Assembly: GCF_002910915.1 (NCBI RefSeq)
Contig: NZ_NEUF01000150.1
Span: forward strand, 1 to 64,000
From: Streptomyces sp. SM10
Lineage (GTDB): Bacteria; Actinomycetota; Actinomycetes; Streptomycetales; Streptomycetaceae
Direction of reading: 5' to 3'
Length of the DNA: 64,000 nt
The notes beneath the pieces are model-generated. The model did not search any database and was not told the DNA's origin. It worked only from the letters and a program-made list of their open reading frames with translations. Of this stretch, positions 24,895 through 33,350 are shown piece after piece. The position numbers and the translations under genes were made by a program. Numbering within the stretch: position 1 is the first letter of the stretch; every line of letters starts with the position of its first letter.

Positions 24895-25938
24895 CTACCG
24901 ACGGGAACGGGCCGCGGGGGAGGGGCCCGGGCCCGAAGCGGTTGAACCGCGTACGACCAGTTCGGGCATGAACACGAACTCGCTGTGCGGAGCGGGCGTG
25001 CCGCCGATCTCCTCCAGCAGGGTGCGCACCGCGGCCTGGCCCATCGCCGTCACCGGCTGCCGGATCGTGGTCAGCGGGGGATCGGTGAACGCTATGAGGG
25101 GCGAGTCGTCGTATCCGACCACCGAGACGTCGCGCGGCACGTCCATCGACAGCCGGCGGGCCGCCCGGATCGCGCCGAGCGCCATCATGTCGCTCGCGCA
25201 GACCACGGCGGTGCAGCCGCGTTCCATCAGCGCCGAGGCGGCGGCCTGGCCGCCCTCCAGCGTGTACAGGGAGTGCTGGATCAGTTCCTCCACCGCGTCC
25301 GCGGAGAGATCCAGCCGCTCCTGCATGGTGGCGTGGAATCCCTCGATCTTGCGGAGCACCGGGACGAAGCGCTTCGGCCCGACCGCCAGGCCGATGCGCT
25401 GGTGGCCGAGCGCCACCAGGTGTGTCACCGCGAGGCGCATCGCCGCGCGGTCGTCGGGCGAGATGAAAGGGGCCTGCACCTTGGGGGAGAAACCGTTCAC
25501 CAGGACGAAGGGGACACCCTGCGCACGCAGTTGTCCGTACCGCTGCATGTCGGCCGAGGTGTCGGCGTGCAGGCCGGACACGAAGATGATTCCCGAGACC
25601 CCGCGGTCGACGAGCATCTCGGTGAGCTCGTCCTCGGTGGAGCCGCCCGGTGTCTGCGTGGCCAGCACCGGCGTGTACCCCTGCCGGGTGAGTGCCTGGC
25701 CGATGACCTGGGCGAGCGCGGGGAAGATCGGGTTCTCCAGCTCGGGCGTGATCAGGCCGACGAGTCCGGCGCTGCGCCGGCGCAGCCGCACGGGGCGTTC
25801 GTAGCCGAGCACGTCGAGCGCCGCGAGGACGGATTCACGGGTGGCCGCTGCGACACCGGGCTTGCCGTTCAGTACGCGGCTGACCGTCGCTTCGCTGACC
25901 CCCGCCTGAGTTGCGATATCGGCAAGCCGTGCGGTCAT
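24895..25938 (-). CDS. malR: MalR, LacI-family repressor of maltose/maltodextrin uptake
   Basis: This 347-residue LacI-type regulator has the helix-turn-helix LADIATQAGVSEATVSRVLN at residues 5-24, hinge GYERPVRLRRRSAGLVGLI, and a periplasmic-binding-like core with NPIFPALAQVIG and VVGYDDSPLIAFTDPPLTTI. Position and sequence match Streptomyces MalR, which blocks malEFG until maltodextrin is present. It is transcribed divergently from malE, with CTTGC-type sites in the shared 361-base region. TACAGT lies eight bases before ATG 25938, consistent with a near-leaderless transcript. A close paralog lies at the end of the mal operon. Confidence 0.95.
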   Translation of the reverse strand: MTARLADIATQAGVSEATVSRVLNGKPGVAAATRESVLAALDVLGYERPVRLRRRSAGLVGLITPELENPIFPALAQVIGQALTRQGYTPVLATQTPGGSTEDELTEMLVDRGVSGIIFVSGLHADTSADMQRYGQLRAQGVPFVLVNGFSPKVQAPFISPDDRAAMRLAVTHLVALGHQRIGLAVGPKRFVPVLRKIEGFHATMQERLDLSADAVEELIQHSLYTLEGGQAAASALMERGCTAVVCASDMMALGAIRAARRLSMDVPRDVSVVGYDDSPLIAFTDPPLTTIRQPVTAMGQAAVRTLLEEIGGTPAPHSEFVFMPELVVRGSTASGPGPSPAARSRR

Positions 25939-26299
25939 GGCACTGGACTGTACCGGGCGCGTGTCGGATTGCCCACCATGCACGGGATTCGGGCAGTCCG
26001 CCCCGGCTGCCACCGTCCGCCCGGCTGCGTGCAGCAACATCTTGCAAGACCTTGCGGATCCCGCCAGGTGCCTGCGGTCGGATCGTCGTACTGCCTGCAT
26101 ACGGGTCCTGGTCAGGCGTGAACAGGGTCGAGGGGGGTTCCGTCAAGAGGCTTGACGGCAACCTTGAGGACACGCCAATGTAACGATCAGCGGCGCTTGC
26201 AGAAAAATTCCGCAAGGTCTTTCGGTCGTCTTTCATCCTTGTTACGTTCACGTCGACCCGGCGCCGCGACGGAGCGGTACGGCAGTTGAAGGAGTTCAG
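25939..26299. promoter_or_regulatory. malR-malE divergent promoter region with MalR-type operators
   Basis: No gene is present in these 361 bases. Candidate operators are the palindrome CTTGCAAG at 26041-26048, directly followed by CTTGCGG at 26051-26057, and an inverted pair CTTGC at 26196-26200 with GCAAG at 26212-26216. CTTGCAG-like repeats are known MalR targets in Streptomyces maltose and amylase promoters. The second site lies about 100 bases before malE and would cover its promoter; the first may serve malR or long-range repression. GAAGGAG precedes malE. Confidence 0.7.
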
Positions 26300-27571
26300 A
26301 TGCGACGTGGCATAACGGCCACCGCCCTGGTCGCGACCCTGGCGCTCGCGGCGACCGCCTGCGGAAGCGATGACGAGTCCGGCGGCAGCAAGAGCTCGGG
26401 CGAGCTCTCCGGCACGGTGACCTGGTGGGACACCTCGACCGTCGGCAGCGAGGACAAGGTCTTCAAGAAGATCGCCGAAGGTTTCGAGAAGGAGCACCCG
26501 AAGGTCGACGTCAAGTACGTCAACGTCCCCTTCGGTGAGGCACAGAACAAGTTCAAGAACGCCGCGCAGGCCGGTGGCGGCGCCCCGGACGTCATCCGTT
26601 CCGAGGTCGCCTGGACCCCCGAGTTCGCCGACCTCGGCTACCTCGCGCCGCTGGACGGCACCGCGGCGCTGAAGGACGAGGGCGACTTCCTGGAGCAGGC
26701 CGCCGCGTCCACCAAGTACAAGGACAAGACCTACGCGGTTCCGCAGGTCATCGACTCCATGGGCATCTTCTACAACAAGAAGATCTTCAAGGAGGCCGGT
26801 GTCGAGGTCCCCGAGAACATCGCCGACCTGAAGACCGTCTCCAAGACGATCAAGGACAAGACCGGCAAGACCGGCCTCTACCTCCGCGGCGACGACGCGT
26901 ACTGGTTCCTCTCCTTCCTCTACGGCGAGGGCGGCGACCTGGTCGACGCCAAGTCGAAGACCGTCACGGTGAACAACCCCGAGGGCGTCAAGGCCTTCAA
27001 GACGGTCAAGGACCTCGTCGACTCGGGTGCCGCCAAGACCGACGCCACCGACGGCTGGGAGAACATGCAGTCGTCGTTCAAGGACGGCAAGGTCGCGATG
27101 ATGATCAACGGCCCGTGGGCCGTCGCCGACACCCTGACCGGCAAGGAGTTCACCGACAAGGCGAACCTCGGCATCTCCCCGGTGCCGGCCGGCACGGCCG
27201 GACAGGGCGCCCCGCAGGGCGGCCACAACCTCGCCGTCTACGCGGGCTCCAAGAACCTGGACGCCTCGTACGCCTTCGTCGAGTACATGACCTCGGTGGA
27301 GACCCAGGCGCAGACCGCCGGTGAGCTGAACCTGCTCCCGACCCGTACCTCGGCCTACGCCAAGCAGGAGGCCGCGGACAGCGAGATCGTGCAGTTCTTC
27401 AAGCCCGTCGTCGAGACCGCCGTCGAGCGCCCCTGGATCCCGGAGACCGGCAGCCTCTTCGCGCCGCTGGTCACCGAGTACACCAAGGTTCTCACCGACC
27501 AGACCACGCCGGAGAAGGCCGCGAAGGCGACCGGCGACTCCTACCGCAAGCTCCTCGAGGGCTGGAAGTAA
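26300..27571 (+). CDS. malE: Maltose/maltodextrin-binding lipoprotein
   Basis: This 423-residue solute-binding protein captures maltodextrins for the MalFG permease. It begins with a lipoprotein signal whose lipobox (LAATAC) places the lipid-anchored Cys at residue 21. Family 1 binding-protein features are TVTWWDTS, HPKVDVKYVNVPFGEAQNKF, a Trp/Tyr-rich sugar site (GDDAYWFLSFLYGEGG) and ERPWIPETG near the C-terminus. It is the first gene of malEFG-aglA-lacI and is preceded by GAAGGAG. No ATPase gene is in the cluster; in Streptomyces the shared ATPase MsiK normally serves such systems. Confidence 0.95.
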   Translation: MRRGITATALVATLALAATACGSDDESGGSKSSGELSGTVTWWDTSTVGSEDKVFKKIAEGFEKEHPKVDVKYVNVPFGEAQNKFKNAAQAGGGAPDVIRSEVAWTPEFADLGYLAPLDGTAALKDEGDFLEQAAASTKYKDKTYAVPQVIDSMGIFYNKKIFKEAGVEVPENIADLKTVSKTIKDKTGKTGLYLRGDDAYWFLSFLYGEGGDLVDAKSKTVTVNNPEGVKAFKTVKDLVDSGAAKTDATDGWENMQSSFKDGKVAMMINGPWAVADTLTGKEFTDKANLGISPVPAGTAGQGAPQGGHNLAVYAGSKNLDASYAFVEYMTSVETQAQTAGELNLLPTRTSAYAKQEAADSEIVQFFKPVVETAVERPWIPETGSLFAPLVTEYTKVLTDQTTPEKAAKATGDSYRKLLEGWK

Positions 27572-27592
27572 CCCAGGAAGGCAGGCCGGCTG

Positions 27593-28609
27593 ATGGCTGT
27601 CCACACCAGCCAGTCGGTGGCGAAGGCCGCGGGCGACGACGTCGCCCGCGGCCGGAGCCGCGGTACTGGTAGATCCGCACCACCGAGCAAGCTCCGGCGG
27701 GCCATGTCGGTCCACTGGTACGCCTGGACCATGGTCGCCCCCGTCGTGATCGTGATCGGCGTGATCATCGGGTATCCGCTGGTCCGCGGCATCTACCTCT
27801 CGCTGACCGACGCCAACGAGCGCAACGTCGCCCGGTCCATCGGTGTCAACGAACTCCCCGCCACCTACGAGTTCGTGGGCGTCGACAACTACGTCGACGC
27901 GCTGACGGGTACCCAGTTCCTCGGCACGCTCGGCTGGACGCTGGTGTGGACGGTCTCCTGCGTGGGCATCACGTTCTGCCTGGGCATGGGGCTGGCCAAC
28001 ATTCTCAACCGCCGCATCGCCGGACGCTCCGCCTACCGCATGGCCCTGATCCTGCCCTGGGCCATCCCCGGCTTCGTCTCGGTCTTCGCCTGGCGCTTCC
28101 TCTACAACGAGGACCGCGGGCTGCTCAACAAGATCCTCGGCGGTGCCGGGATCGACGGCATACCCTGGCTGAACGACCCCACCTGGGCCAAGTTCTCCGT
28201 CATCGCCGTCAACGTCTGGCTCGGCGTCCCGTTCATGATGGTCGCCCTGCTCGGCGGCCTGCAGTCGATCCCCTCCGAGCAGTACGAGGCCGCGGAGATG
28301 GACGGCGCCACCGCCTGGCAGCGCTTCCGCCACATCACGCTCCCCGGACTGCGCCCGGTCTCCACCACGGTGGTCCTGCTCTCCACCATCTGGACCTTCA
28401 ACATGTTCCCGGTGATCTTCCTGCTGACCCGCGGCGGACCCGGCGAGGCCACCCAGATCCTGGTCACCCAGGCGTACAAATTCTCCTTCGAGATCAGCCC
28501 GCGCGACTTCGCGCAGTCCTCCACCTGGGGCGTGCTGATCCTCGTACTCCTGATGCTCTTCGCCATGGTCTACAGGCGAGTGCTCCGCACGCAGGGAGAC
28601 AACTGGTGA
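27593..28609 (+). CDS. malF: Maltodextrin ABC transporter permease MalF
   Basis: This 338-residue inner-membrane permease has a cytoplasmic N-terminus and about six helices. The ATPase-docking EAA loop is EQYEAAEMDGATAWQRFRHI. The ending TPxxx fold expected for MalF is present as TTVVLLSTIWTFNMFPVIFL and LTRGGPGEATQILV. It forms the translocation channel with MalG. It lies 21 bases beyond malE and its stop overlaps the malG start. Confidence 0.95.
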   Translation: MAVHTSQSVAKAAGDDVARGRSRGTGRSAPPSKLRRAMSVHWYAWTMVAPVVIVIGVIIGYPLVRGIYLSLTDANERNVARSIGVNELPATYEFVGVDNYVDALTGTQFLGTLGWTLVWTVSCVGITFCLGMGLANILNRRIAGRSAYRMALILPWAIPGFVSVFAWRFLYNEDRGLLNKILGGAGIDGIPWLNDPTWAKFSVIAVNVWLGVPFMMVALLGGLQSIPSEQYEAAEMDGATAWQRFRHITLPGLRPVSTTVVLLSTIWTFNMFPVIFLLTRGGPGEATQILVTQAYKFSFEISPRDFAQSSTWGVLILVLLMLFAMVYRRVLRTQGDNW

Positions 28610-29484
28610 CCACAGCCACCGCAACCCCCGCCCGGCACGGCGCCGCCAAGGTCCGCAGGCGCGGCGACCGCTCGCCGCTCGCCTCCACGGCCCTGCACCT
28701 CACCCTGATCATCGCGTCGGTGATCGCGGTCTTCCCGGTGCTCTGGGTCCTGCTGACCTCGCTGAAGCCCGCCCAGTTCGCGACGACGACGGACTTCTTC
28801 AAAGAGACGACGTTCGAGAACTACACCAACCTCATCAAGGACACCGAGTTCCTGAGCTGGTTCGGCAACTCCGTGGTCGTCGCCGGACTCTCCACCGTCA
28901 TCGGTGTCTTCGTCTCCGCCACCACCGGCTACGCCGTCAGCCGCTTCCGCTTCCCCGGCAAGCGCGGGTTGATGTGGACGCTGCTGATCACCCAGATGTT
29001 CCCGGTCGCCGTCCTCATCGTGCCGATCTACAACATCATGTCGACCATCGGGCTGCTCAACCAGCCGGCCGGTCTCGTCATCACCTACCTCACCATCTCG
29101 GTGCCGTTCTGCGCCTGGATGATGAAGGGCTTCTTCGACACCATCCCGCACGAGATCGACGAGTCGGGCCAGGTCGACGGGCTGACCCCGTTCGGCACGT
29201 TCTGGCGGCTCATCCTCCCCCTCGCCAAGCCGGGCCTGGCCGTCACCGCCTTCTACTCCTTCATCACCGCCTGGGGCGAGGTGGCCTACGCCTCCGCCTT
29301 CATGGTCGGCGACGAGAACCTCACGCTCGCCGGCGGACTGCAGAAGTTCGTCAACCAGTACGGCGCCCAGTGGGGCCCGATGACCGCGGCGTCCGTGCTC
29401 ATCGCGATCCCCGCCGCGCTGGTCTTCCTCTTCGCGCAGAAGCACCTGGTCACCGGCATGTCCGCCGGAGCCGTCAAGGGCTGA
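28606..29484 (+). CDS. malG: Maltodextrin ABC transporter permease MalG
   Basis: This 292-residue permease has six predicted helices and the EAA-type loop PHEIDESGQVDGLTPFGTFW. The conserved end is QKHLVTGMSAGAVKG, a hallmark of MalG proteins. It starts with a GTG that overlaps the malF stop (GTGA), indicating translational coupling. It partners MalF, MalE and presumably MsiK. Confidence 0.95.
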   Translation: MTTATATPARHGAAKVRRRGDRSPLASTALHLTLIIASVIAVFPVLWVLLTSLKPAQFATTTDFFKETTFENYTNLIKDTEFLSWFGNSVVVAGLSTVIGVFVSATTGYAVSRFRFPGKRGLMWTLLITQMFPVAVLIVPIYNIMSTIGLLNQPAGLVITYLTISVPFCAWMMKGFFDTIPHEIDESGQVDGLTPFGTFWRLILPLAKPGLAVTAFYSFITAWGEVAYASAFMVGDENLTLAGGLQKFVNQYGAQWGPMTAASVLIAIPAALVFLFAQKHLVTGMSAGAVKG

Positions 29485-29582
29485 CCCCACCTCACCCGCA
29501 CGCCCGCACGCACCATCACGGCGGCGCCGGAAACCCCGACCCGGTCCCGGCGCCGCTCCCTCCCAGACACCCCAGGGACGAC

Positions 29583-31259
29583 ATGACCCAGCACCTCGCT
29601 GCCCCCTCCACCGGCACGTCCGACGGCGCCCCGGGCCACCGCACCGGCTGGTGGCAGGACGCGGTGATCTACCAGGTCTATCCGCGGAGCTTCGCCGACG
29701 CCGACGGCGACGGCATGGGCGACCTCGCGGGCGTCACCGCCCGGCTCCCGTACCTCAGGGACCTCGGCGTCGACGCCGTCTGGCTCAGCCCCTTCTACGC
29801 ATCCCCGCAGGCCGACGCCGGCTACGACGTCGCCGACTACCGGGCGATCGACCCCATGTTCGGGACACTCCTCGACGCCGACCAGCTGATCCGCGAGGCC
29901 CACGGCCTGGGTCTGCGCATCATCGTCGACCTGGTGCCCAACCACTCCTCCGACCAGCACGAGTGGTTCAAGCGGGCCCTCGCCGAGGGCCCCGGATCCG
30001 CCCTGCGCGAGCGCTACCACTTCCGCCCCGGCAAGGGCACCGACGGCGCACTCCCGCCCAACGACTGGGAGTCCATCTTCGGCGGCCCCGCCTGGACCCG
30101 GACCACCGACCCGGACGGCACCCCCGGCGAGTGGTACCTGCACCTCTTCGCGCCCGAGCAGCCCGACTTCAACTGGGAACACCCGGCCGTCGCCGACGAG
30201 TTCCGCTCCATCCTGCGCTTCTGGCTCGACATGGGCGTCGACGGCTTCCGGGTCGACGTCGCCCACGGCCTCGTCAAGGCCGAGGGCCTGCCGGACCTCG
30301 GCTCCCACGACCAGCTGAAGCTGCTCGGCAATGACGTCATGCCGTTCTTCGACCAGGACGGTGTGCACGAGATCTACCGCAGCTGGCGCACCATCCTCGA
30401 CGAGTACCCCGGCGACCGGATTCTCGTCGCCGAGGCGTGGACCCCGACCGTCGAGCGCACCGCCCACTACGTGCGCCCCGACGAGATGCACCAAGCCTTC
30501 AACTTCCAGTACCTGTCGACCGCCTGGGACGCCGCCGAGCTGCGTACGGTCATCGACTCCTCGCTCGACGCCATGCGTCCGGTGGGCGCCCCGACCACCT
30601 GGGTGCTCTCCAACCACGACGTCACCCGGCACACCACCCGCTTCGCCAACCCGCCGGGCCTGGGCACCCAGATCCGTACCCCCGGCGACCGCGAGCTCGG
30701 TCTGCGCAGGGCCCGCGCGGCCACCCTGCTGATGCTGGCCCTGCCCGGCTCCGCCTACGTCTACCAGGGCGAGGAGCTCGGCCTGCCCGACGTCACCGAC
30801 CTGCCCGACGAGGCCCGCCAGGACCCGTCGTTCTTCCGCGCGGAGGGCCAGGACGGCTTCCGCGACGGCTGCCGCGTCCCGATCCCGTGGACCCGCGAGG
30901 GCTCCTCGTACGGCTTCGGCGACGGCGGCAGCTGGCTGCCGCAGCCCGCCAGCTGGGGCGCGCTCTCCGTCGAGGCGCAGACCGGTGCGGAGGGCTCCAC
31001 CCTGGAGCTGTACCGCGCAGCGATCGCCGCCCGGCGCGAGCACCCCGGCCTCGGCGCCGGCAGCGACGTCCAGTGGCTGGACGCCCCCGAGGGCGTCCTG
31101 GCCCTCGGCCGCCCCGGCTTCGTCTGCACCGTCAACACGACGGGCGCACCGGTCCGGATCGCCGCCCCCGGCGCCCTGCTGCTCGCCGGCGGCCCGGTGA
31201 CCGTCGACGGCGACACCGTCGAGCTGCCCGCCGACACCACGGTGTGGTGGACGGTGTGA
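29583..31259 (+). CDS. aglA: Alpha-glucosidase, GH13 family
   Basis: This 558-residue cytoplasmic enzyme has no signal peptide and likely hydrolyses imported maltodextrins to glucose. The GH13 regions are present: DLVPNHSS (region I), GFRVDVAHGL with the nucleophile Asp (II), LVAEAWTP with the acid/base Glu (III) and VLSNHDVTRH (IV). WWQDAVIYQVYPRSFADADG is a classic oligo-1,6-/alpha-glucosidase opening. AGGGA precedes ATG 29583. It lies about 100 bases beyond malG in the same orientation, and its stop overlaps the second LacI gene, so the import and breakdown genes form one unit. Confidence 0.95.
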   Translation: MTQHLAAPSTGTSDGAPGHRTGWWQDAVIYQVYPRSFADADGDGMGDLAGVTARLPYLRDLGVDAVWLSPFYASPQADAGYDVADYRAIDPMFGTLLDADQLIREAHGLGLRIIVDLVPNHSSDQHEWFKRALAEGPGSALRERYHFRPGKGTDGALPPNDWESIFGGPAWTRTTDPDGTPGEWYLHLFAPEQPDFNWEHPAVADEFRSILRFWLDMGVDGFRVDVAHGLVKAEGLPDLGSHDQLKLLGNDVMPFFDQDGVHEIYRSWRTILDEYPGDRILVAEAWTPTVERTAHYVRPDEMHQAFNFQYLSTAWDAAELRTVIDSSLDAMRPVGAPTTWVLSNHDVTRHTTRFANPPGLGTQIRTPGDRELGLRRARAATLLMLALPGSAYVYQGEELGLPDVTDLPDEARQDPSFFRAEGQDGFRDGCRVPIPWTREGSSYGFGDGGSWLPQPASWGALSVEAQTGAEGSTLELYRAAIAARREHPGLGAGSDVQWLDAPEGVLALGRPGFVCTVNTTGAPVRIAAPGALLLAGGPVTVDGDTVELPADTTVWWTV

Positions 31260-32302
31260 CCGTCCCGGCACCGAGGACCGGACCGGCGCTGCGGCTCTCC
31301 GACATCGCCGGTCAGGCCGTGGTCAGCGAGGCCACCGTCAGCCGGGTCCTCAACGGGAAGCCGGGCGTCGCGGACACCACACGCCAGCGGGTGCTCGCGG
31401 CGCTCGACATCCTCGGCTACGAGCGTCCCGTACGGCTGCGGCAGCGCAGCGCCGGACTGATCGGACTGGTGACTCCCGAGCTCACCAACCCGATCTTCCC
31501 GGCGTTCGCGCAGTCCGTGGAGCAGGTCCTCGCCGGGCACGGCTACACACCCGTGCTCTGCACCCAGCTGCCCGGTGGCGCCACCGAGGACGAGCTCGTC
31601 GAACAGCTCGTCGAGCGCGGCGTCGGCGGCATCGTCTTCCTGTCCGGGCTGCACGCCGACACCTCGGCCGACCCGGCGCGCTACGCCGCGCTCACCGAGC
31701 GCGGCGTGCCGTTCGTCCTGATCAACGGCTACAACGAGCGCATCAGCGCCCCGTTCGTCTCGCCCGACGACCAGGCCGCCGTACGCATGGCCGTCAGCCA
31801 CCTCGCGGAGCTCGGCCACCGGCGGATCGGCCTGGCGATAGGCCCGCAGCGTTACGTGCCCTCCCGGCGCAAGCGCGACGGCTTCGTCGACGCGGCTGTC
31901 TCGCTGCTGGACATGGACCGCGAGGAAGCCGAACTGCTCGTCTGCTCCACGCTGTTCAGCGTCGAGGGCGGCCAGGTCGCGGCTGGCGCGCTGCTGGACG
32001 CGGGCTGCACCGGCATCGTCTGCGGGAGCGACCTGATGGCGCTCGGCGTCGTCCGTGCGGCCCGGGGAAGAGGCCTGGACGTCCCGCGCGACGTCTCGGT
32101 CGTCGGCTTCGACGACTCGCAGCTCATCGCCTTCACCGACCCGCCCCTCACGACGGTGCGCCAGCCGGTCCAGGCGATGGCCTCCGCGGCGGTGGGTGCG
32201 CTGCTGGAGGAGATCGCGGGAAGCCCGGTGCAGCGCACGGAGTACGTGTTCCAGCCGGAGCTGGTGGTACGCGGGTCGACCGCGGCGGTGCGCGGCATCT
32301 GA
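31256..32302 (+). CDS. MalR paralog, LacI-family regulator at the end of the mal operon
   Basis: This 348-residue regulator closely resembles MalR throughout. The recognition segment SEATVSRVLNGKPGV is identical, and LGYERPVRLR and RSAGLIGLVTPEL are shared or nearly so. The core ends in FTDPPLTTVRQPVQAM and ELVVRGST as in MalR. GTG 31256 overlaps the aglA stop (GTGA), so it should be produced with the maltose genes. An identical recognition helix implies the same or overlapping operators, making this a likely second, induced repressor. Effector differences would lie in the core, for example its NGYNERISAPFVSP in place of the MalR NGFSPKVQAPFISP. Confidence 0.92.
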   Translation: MTVPAPRTGPALRLSDIAGQAVVSEATVSRVLNGKPGVADTTRQRVLAALDILGYERPVRLRQRSAGLIGLVTPELTNPIFPAFAQSVEQVLAGHGYTPVLCTQLPGGATEDELVEQLVERGVGGIVFLSGLHADTSADPARYAALTERGVPFVLINGYNERISAPFVSPDDQAAVRMAVSHLAELGHRRIGLAIGPQRYVPSRRKRDGFVDAAVSLLDMDREEAELLVCSTLFSVEGGQVAAGALLDAGCTGIVCGSDLMALGVVRAARGRGLDVPRDVSVVGFDDSQLIAFTDPPLTTVRQPVQAMASAAVGALLEEIAGSPVQRTEYVFQPELVVRGSTAAVRGI

Positions 32303-32324
32303 ACGGGTGCGTGAGGGGGTGAGC

Positions 32325-32355
32325 GGGGCCGGGTCCGGAGGGGGGACCCGGCCCC
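32325..32355 (+). terminator. Terminator of the mal-agl operon
   Basis: GGGGCCGGGTCC at 32325-32336 and GGACCCGGCCCC at 32344-32355 form a perfect 12-base stem with a 7-base loop, 22 bases beyond the last gene and followed by GTTTCG. Confidence 0.85.
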
Positions 32356-32431
32356 GTTTCGCGTACCGACCCCGTTTCGGGCCCCCTTTCGGATACCGAC
32401 CCCGCTTCGGATACCGACCCCGTTTCGCATG
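32350..32431. repeat. Short tandem repeats of CCCCGTTTCGGATACCGA type
   Basis: Copies of an approximately 18-base unit occur after the terminator: TACCGACCCCG starts at 32364, 32394 and 32412, and CCCCGTTTCG or a near match recurs between them. The last two copies are exactly 18 bases apart. No function is evident. They lie between the operon terminator and the end of the aldo/keto reductase gene. Confidence 0.7.
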
Positions 32432-32448
32432 CCGGCCGCGGGACGGCT

Positions 32449-33336
32449 TCAGACCGGCAGCGCCTCCTCGTCGAGCTGGGTCAGCTCCACGGGGCTCAGC
32501 TCCAGCTCGGCGGCCCGCGCCGAGTCCCGGACGGATGCCGGCCGACTGGCGCCCGGCACCGGGATCACCGCGGGAGAGCGGCTCAGCAGCCAGGCCAGGG
32601 CGATCCGCTGCGGGCTCACGCCCCGCCCCGCCGCGACGCGCTGGAAGGCGGTCCCGGTGGAGGTCGGGCCGGAGGGGCCGTCGAGGGAGCTGCGGGAGAT
32701 GCCGCCGAGGGGGCTCCAGGGCAGGAACGCCAGGCCCAGCTCTGTGCTCAGCCGTAATTCGGGCTCGCTGTCGCGGACGGCAGGCGAGTACCGGTTCTGT
32801 ACCGAGACGAGCCCGTCGCCGAGGAGCCGGTGCGCCTGGCGGATCTGACCGGTGGTCACGTTCGAGATGCCGGCGGCGCGGATCGTGCCGGCATCGAGCA
32901 GGTCACGCAGCGCGCCGACGGACTCCGCCCAGGGCACGGCCGGGTCGGGCTTGTGCAACTGGTACAGGCCGATGGCCTCGACCCCCAGGCGCTTGGCGGA
33001 GGCTTCCGCTGCCCGCTTGAGGTGGGCCGGGGTGGCGGTGACGGTCCAGCTGCCGTCTCCGGGCCGGCCGCGGCCGCCCTTGGTGGCGATCAGCACACCG
33101 GAGGTGTCGCCGCCGTAGCGGGCCAGGGCCCGGGCGATCAGCAGCTCGTTGTGGCCCACCTCGCCGGCGTGCCAGTGATAGCTGTCGGCGGTGTCGATGA
33201 GCGTGACACCGGCGTCGAGGGCGGCGTGGACGGTGGCGACGGCCCGAGCCTCGTCCGGGCGGTTCTCGATGGACAGGGGCATGGCACCCAGGCCGATGGC
33301 GCTGACGGCGGTGCCGGCGATGCTGCGGTACTCCAT
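32449..33336 (-). CDS. Aldo/keto reductase
   Basis: This NADPH-dependent oxidoreductase of about 295 residues has the TIM-barrel pattern of the family. It shows TLIDTADSYH (catalytic Asp and Tyr), LIATKGG (Lys), IGLYQLHKPDP (His), AAGISNVT and VQNRYSPAVRD. A Trp/Pro loop LPWSPLGG and a C-terminal VIPVPGASRP bind the cofactor. ATG 33336 has GAGGAG ten bases upstream. An earlier ATG at 33354 overlaps the epimerase stop (ATGA) and is an alternative. It is co-transcribed with the epimerase gene. The substrate is unknown. Confidence 0.92.
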   Translation of the reverse strand: MEYRSIAGTAVSAIGLGAMPLSIENRPDEARAVATVHAALDAGVTLIDTADSYHWHAGEVGHNELLIARALARYGGDTSGVLIATKGGRGRPGDGSWTVTATPAHLKRAAEASAKRLGVEAIGLYQLHKPDPAVPWAESVGALRDLLDAGTIRAAGISNVTTGQIRQAHRLLGDGLVSVQNRYSPAVRDSEPELRLSTELGLAFLPWSPLGGISRSSLDGPSGPTSTGTAFQRVAAGRGVSPQRIALAWLLSRSPAVIPVPGASRPASVRDSARAAELELSPVELTQLDEEALPV

Positions 33337-33350
33337 GGCGGTCAGGCTCC

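Noticed and set aside
25835..28624. 929-codon minus-strand frame antisense to malE and malF
   Set aside because: It is a codon-bias shadow with low-complexity Gly/Val/Asp/Leu composition over real genes on the plus strand; only its end overlaps true MalR sequence.
32350..32431. Short repeats considered as CRISPR array
   Set aside because: Units are 18 bases without unique spacers of constant size, and no cas-like gene is present anywhere in the window.
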